Shown: one piece after another, positions 49,938-55,638 of the stretch
How positions within the stretch are numbered: position 1 is the stretch's first letter
How the letters are laid out: every line of letters starts with the position of its first letter
Notes under the pieces: generated by a model
What the model saw: only the letters and a program-made list of their open reading frames with translations
What the model was told of the DNA's origin: nothing
The model's database searches: none
Origin: Rhodococcus sp. HM1
GTDB taxonomy: Bacteria; Actinomycetota; Actinomycetes; Mycobacteriales; Mycobacteriaceae
NCBI RefSeq assembly: GCF_023218075.1
Contig: NZ_JALPTB010000044.1
Coordinates: 1-55,638 of the forward strand
Direction: 5' to 3'
Length of the DNA stretch: 55,638 nt
Translations under genes and position numbers: made by a program

Positions 49938-51182
49938 TCAGGTCGCGATCACATCGGGGAGAGAAGTGTCGAGCACGTGCCCCATCCGGTCCCGCTTGGC
50001 CCGCAGATAGCGCAGGTTATGGGCAGTGACGGCGGTCGGCAGCGACACCCGGCCGACGATTTCGATCGAGTAACCCTCCAGCCCGCCGAGCTTGCTCGGG
50101 TTGTTGGTGATCAGCCGCATACGCCGTACCCCCAGGTCGGCGAGGATGCGGGCGCCCACCCCGTAGCTACGCGAATCGTCCGGCAGCCCCAGGGCGCGGT
50201 TGGCATCGACGGTGTCCAGGCCTTGCTCCTGAAGCGAGTAGGCGCGGATCTTGTGGGCGAGCCCGATACCGCGCCCCTCGTGGCCGCGGAGGTAGACCAG
50301 CACCCCGCAGCCCTCGCGAGCAATCTCTTCGAGGGCGCGTTCGAGTTGGGCGCCGCAGTCACATCGCAGCGAGCCGAGGATGTCGCCGGTGAGGCATTCG
50401 CTGTGTACCCGCACCAGCACCCCCTCGCGGCTGCGGCCGGCTGCGGCGATGTCACCCATCACCAGTGCCAGGTGTTCGCTGTCGTCGAGCACCGACCGGA
50501 ACGCCACCGCGCGGAACGTCCCGAACTCGGTAGGCATCTGCGCCTCGGCGACGTACTCGACGAACGGTTCGGTCGCTGCCCGGTAGCGCACCAGGTCGGC
50601 GATGCGCAGGAGCGGCAGCCCGTGGGTGCGGGCGAACTCGGCCAGGTCGTCGCCGCGGCGCATGGAGCCGTCCTCGGCGACGATCTCGCCGATCACCCCC
50701 ACCTCGCCGGCCCCGGCCAGGCGCAGCAGGTCCACGGCGGCCTCGGTGTGCCCGGCGCGGGCGAGGACCCCGCCCTCGCGGGCGCGCAGTGGAAAGACGT
50801 GTCCGGGGCGCCGCAGATCGGCGGGGGCGGAGGCCTCGTCGGCGAGGGCCCGCATCGTCGCGGCGCGGTCGGCGGCGCTGACCCCGGTGCCGGTGGAGAC
50901 GTGGTCGACGCTGACGGTGAAGGCGGTGCCGTGCGCGTCGGTGTTGTGCTCGACCATCAGCGGCAGGTCGAGCGCGTCGGCGCGGTGCGCCGGCATGGGT
51001 GCGCAGACGATGCCGGTGGTGTGGCGTACGAGGAACGCCATCTGCTCGGCGGTGATGGTCGACGCGGCGGCGACGAGGTCGCCTTCGTTCTCGCGGTCGT
51101 CGTCGTCCACCACGACGACGAGTCCGCCCGCGGCGAGGGCCTCGACGGCGAGTTCGACCTGCTGGGCCGGGGTGCGGGGCAT
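49938..51182 (-). CDS. ribBA: RibBA: DHBP synthase / GTP cyclohydrolase II
   Basis: 414 residues; ATG 51182 is preferred because AGGAG lies eight bases upstream. The N-terminal half carries the 3,4-dihydroxy-2-butanone-4-phosphate synthase signature (VVDDDDRENEGDLV, VSTGTGVSAADRAATM). The C-terminal half carries GTP cyclohydrolase II with the zinc site ECLTGDILGSLRCDCGAQ, the GHEGRGIGLAHKIRAY substrate loop and LGVRRMRLITNNPSKLGGLE. Both committed steps of riboflavin synthesis are therefore covered and all key residues seem present. Its place beside a flavin reductase and FMN-dependent monooxygenases points to a pathway-dedicated flavin supply rather than the housekeeping gene. Confidence 0.94.
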   Translation of the reverse strand: MPRTPAQQVELAVEALAAGGLVVVVDDDDRENEGDLVAAASTITAEQMAFLVRHTTGIVCAPMPAHRADALDLPLMVEHNTDAHGTAFTVSVDHVSTGTGVSAADRAATMRALADEASAPADLRRPGHVFPLRAREGGVLARAGHTEAAVDLLRLAGAGEVGVIGEIVAEDGSMRRGDDLAEFARTHGLPLLRIADLVRYRAATEPFVEYVAEAQMPTEFGTFRAVAFRSVLDDSEHLALVMGDIAAAGRSREGVLVRVHSECLTGDILGSLRCDCGAQLERALEEIAREGCGVLVYLRGHEGRGIGLAHKIRAYSLQEQGLDTVDANRALGLPDDSRSYGVGARILADLGVRRMRLITNNPSKLGGLEGYSIEIVGRVSLPTAVTAHNLRYLRAKRDRMGHVLDTSLPDVIAT

Positions 51183-51187
51183 GACCA

Positions 51188-51682
51188 CTACTCCTGTTCT
51201 GCGCTGTGGGTGCCGAAAGTGCGCCGGTGGTAGGTCAGCGGCGGGTGGTCGTGGCGGTCGGCCTCGGTGACGTGGCCGAGGACCACCACATGGTCGCCGC
51301 CGTCGACGAGGTCAGAGACGGTGCACGCCAACCATCCAGGGGTGCCGGTGATGCGCGGGGTGCCCGCCGACAGTGACCATGCGACGGCAGCGAACTTGTC
51401 GGGACCCTTGCGGGCGAAGGTCAGTGCCAGGCTGTCCTGGCCGTGGCCGAGGATGTTGACTCCGAACCGGCCCTGTCCGCGCACGACGGTGAGCAGGTCC
51501 GATCCGCGGTCGAGTGCGACGAGCACCATCGGAGGATCCATCGACAGCGACGCGAAGGCGCTGACGGTGGTGCCGTGCGGGCGGTCGCCGTCGAGTGCGG
51601 TCACCACCGTGACGGGAGTGCACACGCCGGCCATCACGTCCCGGAACACGGTGGTGAGGTCTTGAGTGAGTGGGGAGTTCAT
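51188..51682 (-). CDS. Flavin reductase (two-component monooxygenase partner)
   Basis: 164 residues from ATG 51682. Features of the FMN-binding split-barrel flavin reductase family are FRDVMAGVCTPVTVVT, the GTTVSAFASLSMDPPMVLV flavin site, RFGVNILGHGQDSLA and GGDHVVVLGHVTE. It should use NAD(P)H to make reduced flavin for the neighbouring luciferase-like monooxygenases. It ends six bases before the RibBA start, and its stop overlaps the RibBA ribosome-binding region, so the two are probably coupled. Confidence 0.9.
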   Translation of the reverse strand: MNSPLTQDLTTVFRDVMAGVCTPVTVVTALDGDRPHGTTVSAFASLSMDPPMVLVALDRGSDLLTVVRGQGRFGVNILGHGQDSLALTFARKGPDKFAAVAWSLSAGTPRITGTPGWLACTVSDLVDGGDHVVVLGHVTEADRHDHPPLTYHRRTFGTHSAEQE

Positions 51683-51747
51683 GGTCGTCCTCCGACGGGG
51701 ATGGAACGGGCGGTGCCCGGCTGGGCCGGGCGCCGCCCGGGTCGGGA

Positions 51748-52845
51748 TCAGGCGCCGACCGGGACCTTCGCCTTCAACTTGTGCAGTTCGGGAACGACCT
51801 TCTCGCCGAACAGTTTCAGCGACTTCTCGGCCTGGTCGATCGGCAGGCCGCCGAACGCGAAGGCGGCATTGACGAAGACGTCGCCGACCAGTTCGTGGCG
51901 GGCTGCGTACTTCTCGACGATCTGCTCGGGAGTGCCGTAGATGTTGGCCTCGACGTAGGCGTCGGCGGCGGCCTCCATGCCGGCCTCGCGGATCATGTCG
52001 GCGCCGGCCTGGTAGGTCTCGTAGCCTCGGGTGTTGCGCCAGTGCTCGCCGGCGAAGTCGTAGTGCTTGATCACCGACAGGAAGTAGCGGGCGGTGTGCT
52101 CGTAGGCGAGGCGGCGGGCCTCCTCGGCGTCCTCGTGGCAGATGACGAAGTCCTGCACGACCGGCGGCAGCGGTTCGGTGTTCCACCGCTCCCGGTACAG
52201 ATCGCGCCAGCGGTTGATCGCTTCGGCGTGCTTGGCGAACTCGTACTGCACGAAGGTCATCATGCGCACACCGAGATCGGCGATGACCGGCACGGAATCG
52301 GGGGACATGGCGGCGCCGAACAGCCGGTCGCGGGTCCACTCGTAGGCGGGGTTCGGGGCGGGCCGGATCTCCACGCGGGCCTGCTTGTAGAACTCGCCGT
52401 CGGGGTTGTCCACGACGCCGGTGCGCAGCCCCTCGATAGTGAGGTTGGCGGCCTCGATGAACCGTCCGCGGGCCTCGTCCATCGGGATGCCGAAGGCGTC
52501 GTACTCCATCTTCGCCAGGCCGCGGCCCATGCCGTAGAGGGCGCGGCCGCCGGACATCATGTCGAGCATCGCCATCTTTTCGACGACTCGGACCGGGTTG
52601 TTCCACGGCAGGATCACGGCGCCGGTGCCGAGCTTGATCGTCGAGGTCCGACCCGCGATGTAGGACATGATCTGCAGGTTGTCCGGGCACATCGAGTAGT
52701 CGTCGAAGTGGTGTTCGGCGGACCAGACGGCGTCGAATCCGTACTTCTCCGCGTCGACGCCCATCTCGAGTTCGCGAAGGAAGACCTCCTGGTCGCTGAC
52801 GTTCTCGTGGTAGTTCTGGAAGACCAGCAGCATTCCGACGTCCAT
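51748..52845 (-). CDS. Luciferase-like (LLM-class) flavin-dependent monooxygenase
   Basis: 365 residues from ATG 52845. The bacterial luciferase-type TIM barrel is shown by GFDAVWSAEHHFDDYSMCPD, IKLGTGAVILPWNNPVRVVE, GGRALYGMGRGLAKMEYDAF and ANIYGTPEQIVEKYA. Enzymes of this class insert oxygen using reduced FMN or F420; the flavin reductase downstream suggests FMN. Oxidations of ketones (type II Baeyer-Villiger), amines or alkanes are possible. It lies 50 bp downstream of the SnoaL-like gene and 65 bp upstream of the reductase in one operon. Confidence 0.92.
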   Translation of the reverse strand: MDVGMLLVFQNYHENVSDQEVFLRELEMGVDAEKYGFDAVWSAEHHFDDYSMCPDNLQIMSYIAGRTSTIKLGTGAVILPWNNPVRVVEKMAMLDMMSGGRALYGMGRGLAKMEYDAFGIPMDEARGRFIEAANLTIEGLRTGVVDNPDGEFYKQARVEIRPAPNPAYEWTRDRLFGAAMSPDSVPVIADLGVRMMTFVQYEFAKHAEAINRWRDLYRERWNTEPLPPVVQDFVICHEDAEEARRLAYEHTARYFLSVIKHYDFAGEHWRNTRGYETYQAGADMIREAGMEAAADAYVEANIYGTPEQIVEKYAARHELVGDVFVNAAFAFGGLPIDQAEKSLKLFGEKVVPELHKLKAKVPVGA

Positions 52846-52895
52846 GGACGTAGCTCCTTGTGTGAGTGGGGTTTCAGGAGGAATAGGGAGGGGAG

Positions 52896-53318
52896 TCAGC
52901 CGAGGAAGACGGCCCGGGTGTGTTCGGTGTCGAGGAACTCCTTGACCGACTGGATCTGCCCGTCGCGGACCTCGAAGACGAAGTGGTAGAGGTTGTTGTA
53001 GATGCGGCCGTTCTTCATCTCGGAGTACGACTCGGTCTCCACCGCGACGCGGTCGCCCTCGGCGGTCCACGCCAGCGGGGTCAGACGGATCGCGCCGGTC
53101 TTCGTCTCGGTCGACAGACCGGAAAGCATCGCGCGGAACTCTTCTTTGTTCTTGGTGCCGGAGATGCCCTCGATGGTGCCGGCGACCCACCAGGTGGCGG
53201 TGGGGGCGAGATAGCCCATGATCGCCTCGACGTCGCCGGTGGAGAAGACCTCCATGAATTCTGCGACGAGCTTCTTGTTGGCCGCTTCGAGGTTTCCGGC
53301 GCTCGCGACGTTGTCCAT
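52896..53318 (-). CDS. SnoaL/ketosteroid-isomerase-like protein
   Basis: 140 residues from ATG 53318 with AAAAGGAG upstream. The NTF2 fold is recognisable in KLVAEFMEVFSTGDVEAIMG, YLAPTATWWVAG and NNLYHFVFEVRDGQIQSVKE, very close to phenazine/limonene-epoxide-hydrolase-type and KSI-like proteins. The activity could be isomerisation, epoxide opening or ring hydration. It is the first gene of the operon that continues through the monooxygenase, reductase and RibBA. A palindrome and a shared element lie about 120-145 bp upstream. Confidence 0.87.
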   Translation of the reverse strand: MDNVASAGNLEAANKKLVAEFMEVFSTGDVEAIMGYLAPTATWWVAGTIEGISGTKNKEEFRAMLSGLSTETKTGAIRLTPLAWTAEGDRVAVETESYSEMKNGRIYNNLYHFVFEVRDGQIQSVKEFLDTEHTRAVFLG

Positions 53319-53434
53319 GCGAACTCCTTTTCGGAGAGGATTGGACGAAAAATGCAGCGGGGGAACGTTTTCGATGCTGCTGTGCTCAAGACTAGCCGGA
53401 AGCCTGTGGCGTGGGTCACGCAACTTTTCCGGCG

Positions 53435-53463
53435 GTTGTAGGTCGCTACAACGACCCCAGGGG
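53435..53463. promoter_or_regulatory. Palindrome plus shared promoter element, copy 2
   Basis: GTTGTAG-GTCG-CTACAAC (53435-53452) is a perfect 7-4-7 palindrome. Its right half begins CTACAACGACCCCAGGG, nearly identical to 47966-47982. It lies between the SDR stop and the SnoaL-like start, so it is the best operator candidate for the SnoaL-monooxygenase-reductase-RibBA operon. Confidence 0.65.
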
Positions 53464-54189
53464 TCAACTGCGGGAACTGAACGAGCTCATCAACCCGCCG
53501 TCGGTGGCCACCACCGACCCGGTCATGTACGGCGAATCGGCGACACCCACGATGACCTGCGCGATCTCTTCGGGAAGACCGGTGCGGCCCATCGGGATCG
53601 CCGCGAGGATCCGCTCACGTGCCCGCCCCGTCAGGGCGGAGGTCATGTCGGTGTCCACGAAACCGGGGATCACCAGATTCACCCGGATCTGCCGTGGCGC
53701 CAGCTCGACAGCGAGCACCTGCGTCAGCCCGTGCAGGCCGGCTTTCGCCGCCCCGTAGGCCACATCACCTGGGAAGCCCCGGAAACCTACTACCGCACCG
53801 ACATTGATGATCGCTGCGCCGGCCCCGAGTCGGGGCGAGACGGTGCGGGCCAGTTCGAACGCGCCGGAAAGATTGGTGCTGATCACCTCGTCCCAGTGCT
53901 TGCGCGACAGATCGCCGACGCGGCCGCCACGATGCACCCCGGCGGCGTTGACCACCACGTCGAGTGAGCCGAACTGTTCGAAGACGGTGTCGACCCCGCG
54001 AGCGAGCGAGTCCGGATCGGCGATATCGGTGTGGATCTCGACCACCCGGTCCGGATGGGCCCACTGCGCGCTGGCAGGCTTGCGGGCGAACACCGCGACC
54101 CGGTCGCCGCGGGCGGTCGCCTGCTCGACGACCGCCCGGCCGATTCCCCGCGACCCACCGGTGACCAGCCAGTTCTTCGTCTCGGTCAT
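53464..54189 (-). CDS. SDR-family oxidoreductase (FabG-like)
   Basis: 241 residues. Cofactor motif WLVTGGSRGIGRAVVE, then VVNAAGVHRGG and the active site YGAAKAGLHGLTQVL; the Arg-rich AVFARKPASAQ after the second strand suggests NADPH. The C terminus (MTGSVVATDGGLM) is typical. Its start overlaps the hydrolase stop by four bases, so these two are coupled. Likely converts an alcohol to a ketone or the reverse on the pathway substrate. Confidence 0.9.
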   Translation of the reverse strand: MTETKNWLVTGGSRGIGRAVVEQATARGDRVAVFARKPASAQWAHPDRVVEIHTDIADPDSLARGVDTVFEQFGSLDVVVNAAGVHRGGRVGDLSRKHWDEVISTNLSGAFELARTVSPRLGAGAAIINVGAVVGFRGFPGDVAYGAAKAGLHGLTQVLAVELAPRQIRVNLVIPGFVDTDMTSALTGRARERILAAIPMGRTGLPEEIAQVIVGVADSPYMTGSVVATDGGLMSSFSSRS

Positions 54190-55638
54190 CGCTTCAGAAA
54201 TCCCGTCAGCGCGGCGAGATAGCGGTCGCGGTCCTCGAGGAAGGGCGCGTGCCCGACCCCGGTGAACTCGACGAGTTCGGCGCGTGCGCTGACACTGCGC
54301 ACGGCCTCGGCCGCGGAGAACGGCACGAACGCGTCGGCGGTGCCGTGCAGCAGCAGGATCGGCACCTCGAGCGCCGCCATCTCCTTGCGCAGATCCACCG
54401 TCGCGAGATCGCGCAGCGAGTCGTCCCCGCGCGGACCCATGGCCATGAACATGTCCCAGATCGAATCCAGCACGGCTTCACCGGGATTCTGCGCGCATAC
54501 CGCCGCGGCAACCCCGCGGAAGGTCTCGGCGCGGTTCGCGGCCACGGCCGCGAGGGTGCCCTCGACGTCGTCGACCGAGCCGCCGTGCGGCCAGTCGTCG
54601 GTCGCGGTGTAGCGCGGGGAGGCCCCGCCGGTGAGCACCAGCCCCGACGCCCGGTCGCCGAGCTGGGCGACGGCGACGGTGGCGACGGCTCCGCCGAGCG
54701 ACCAGCCGTTGATCACCGGCCGGTCGAGTCCGAGATGGTCGACCAGGCGCACGACGTCCTCACCGAGTGCGGCGATCGACACGTCGTCGAAGTCCTTGTC
54801 GGACCGGCCGCAGCAGCGCAGGTCGACGGTGACGACCTCGTTGCCGTGGGCGAGCAGCGCCAGCAGCGTGGTGTCCCAGGCGCGGGCGTTGGCGCCCCAG
54901 CCGTGCACCAGCACGATCGGCCGGCCGCTGCCGCGGTGGTGTTCGAAGTAGATGCTGCGGTCGTTCTCGACGGGCAGATATCCCATGGTGTCCTCCTGAA
55001 CGAGTAGGGAAGGGGGCAAGGACGTGGTCTCGGGGGCCGGATGCTCCCGCAGCGCCCGCGGCACCACCGGGGCGCGGTCGCGAAAGCGCGGCATGACGTG
55101 CTCGGCGAACAGTTCCATCGATCGCAGCACCTTGTCGTGCTCGAGGCCGCCGAAGCGCATCCAGCAGATCAGGTGCTGCAGCCCGGTCTCGTCGTGCAGC
55201 GCGTCGAGCTGCCGGATCAGGCCGTCGGGGTCGCCGACGTAGACGACGCCGCCGTCGCGCAGACCGTCGACGGTGACGCCGCCGGCCTCGTCGGTGGCCG
55301 AGACCAGTTCGGCGTAGCGCTCGTAGGTCGGCGGCACGTCCGGGCCCTGCGGCACCGCCGACAGTGCGGCGTCGAAGTACCAGGTCAACGCCTCACGGGC
55401 GTTGTCCACCGCGGCCTGTTCGGTGTCGGCGAGGTGGATCTGCCAGTTCATCGGGAAATCCAGGTCGAGGATGTCGCGGCCCAGATCCCGCAATCGGCGT
55501 TTGGCGTCGACGACGAAGCTGTTCAGTTCGGGCATCGTCATCAGGGTGGGGGTGACGAGCATGTTGTAGCCCTGGTCAGCGGCAAGATCGAGGGTTTCGG
55601 GGCTGATCGAGGCGATGTAGATCGGTGGGGTGGGGCGC
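54186..55638 (-). CDS. LLM-class monooxygenase (partial) in frame with alpha/beta hydrolase
   Basis: One open frame runs from the right window edge to 54186. The first part (PPIYIASISPETLDLAADQG near the edge, DGLRDGGVVYVGDPDGLIRQ, LICWMRFGGLEHDKVLRSME) is the C-terminal half of a luciferase-like monooxygenase. No stop follows; after a short Pro-rich segment the frame enters an alpha/beta hydrolase. This starts at an internal ATG (54986) and has the oxyanion HGWGANARAW, nucleophile GWSLGG, the acidic residue in LLLHGTADAFVPF and the catalytic His in GVGHAPFLEDRDRY. The internal ATG has CAGGAGGA four bases upstream, so the hydrolase (266 residues) can also be made alone. Either a true fusion or loss of the monooxygenase stop. 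Confidence 0.85.
   Translation of the reverse strand, partial: RPTPPIYIASISPETLDLAADQGYNMLVTPTLMTMPELNSFVVDAKRRLRDLGRDILDLDFPMNWQIHLADTEQAAVDNAREALTWYFDAALSAVPQGPDVPPTYERYAELVSATDEAGGVTVDGLRDGGVVYVGDPDGLIRQLDALHDETGLQHLICWMRFGGLEHDKVLRSMELFAEHVMPRFRDRAPVVPRALREHPAPETTSLPPSLLVQEDTMGYLPVENDRSIYFEHHRGSGRPIVLVHGWGANARAWDTTLLALLAHGNEVVTVDLRCCGRSDKDFDDVSIAALGEDVVRLVDHLGLDRPVINGWSLGGAVATVAVAQLGDRASGLVLTGGASPRYTATDDWPHGGSVDDVEGTLAAVAANRAETFRGVAAAVCAQNPGEAVLDSIWDMFMAMGPRGDDSLRDLATVDLRKEMAALEVPILLLHGTADAFVPFSAAEAVRSVSARAELVEFTGVGHAPFLEDRDRYLAALTGFLKR
54991..54998 (-). promoter_or_regulatory. Strong internal ribosome binding site for the hydrolase
   Basis: CAGGAGGA lies four bases before the internal ATG at 54986, inside the in-frame monooxygenase-hydrolase ORF. 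It supports separate initiation of the hydrolase. Confidence 0.7.

Overview
The window is high-GC actinobacterial DNA. It most likely comes from Rhodococcus or a close mycolic-acid relative, because it carries an MspA-type outer-membrane porin, a WhiB-like protein, a PaaX regulator, many FadE/FadD/EchA-type acyl-CoA genes, and glycine-zipper and DUF2637 plasmid proteins of a kind common in that group. It looks like part of a large plasmid or integrated conjugative element: a replication/transfer backbone (about 19.4-45.2 kb) lies between two catabolic gene clusters. I found no rRNA, tRNA or CRISPR array.

Region 1 (1-16.8 kb) is a CoA-dependent catabolic cluster. It opens with a 5'-truncated acyl-CoA dehydrogenase. 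Next is a short-chain dehydrogenase (SDR) gene cut by a 1286-bp IS3-family element with a 4-bp target duplication; removing the IS and one copy of the duplication restores the reading frame. On the minus strand follow a PaaX-type regulator, an XRE-TetR fusion regulator, and a kinase-like (APH) gene paired with an acyl-CoA dehydrogenase of the ACAD10/11 or LvaA/LvaC type. A minus-strand SDR is divergent from a tightly overlapped plus-strand series: DoxX, SnoaL-like, tyrosine-phosphatase-like, crotonase, acyl-CoA synthetase, nitronate monooxygenase-like, crotonase and SDR, followed closely by a DUF7065-like protein.

Region 2 (16.8-19.4 kb) is a decayed junction. It has a frameshifted DUF4132 remnant, a hypothetical remnant, an intact MspA porin and the 3' stub of a second, tandem MspA gene.

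Region 3 (19.4-45.2 kb) is the backbone. It holds a probable replication protein with a candidate antisense RNA over its leader, and a three-gene WhiB-like operon whose upstream region forms three hairpins with the same apical loop. A two-domain XRE regulator, a cargo P450 and a DUF5593-like protein follow. A minus-strand type IV secretion operon (27.2-36.9 kb) diverges from a plus-strand FtsK/TcpA-like ATPase, a small protein and a ParA-like ATPase, with a repeat-rich oriT-like region between them. Three membrane or secreted proteins follow. Two stretches in the last two of these genes are packed with the pentamer GTTGC/GCAAC in all reading frames. No relaxase is visible.

Region 4 (45.5-55.6 kb, minus strand) is a second catabolic cluster. 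It contains a second APH plus acyl-CoA dehydrogenase pair, a GAF-PucR regulator, RibBA, a flavin reductase, luciferase-like flavin monooxygenases, a SnoaL-like protein, an SDR and an alpha/beta hydrolase that is in frame with the preceding monooxygenase. Two promoter regions share a nearly identical element, which suggests co-regulation. The cluster looks like a flavin-dependent oxygenation pathway with its own flavin supply, feeding CoA-thioester breakdown.
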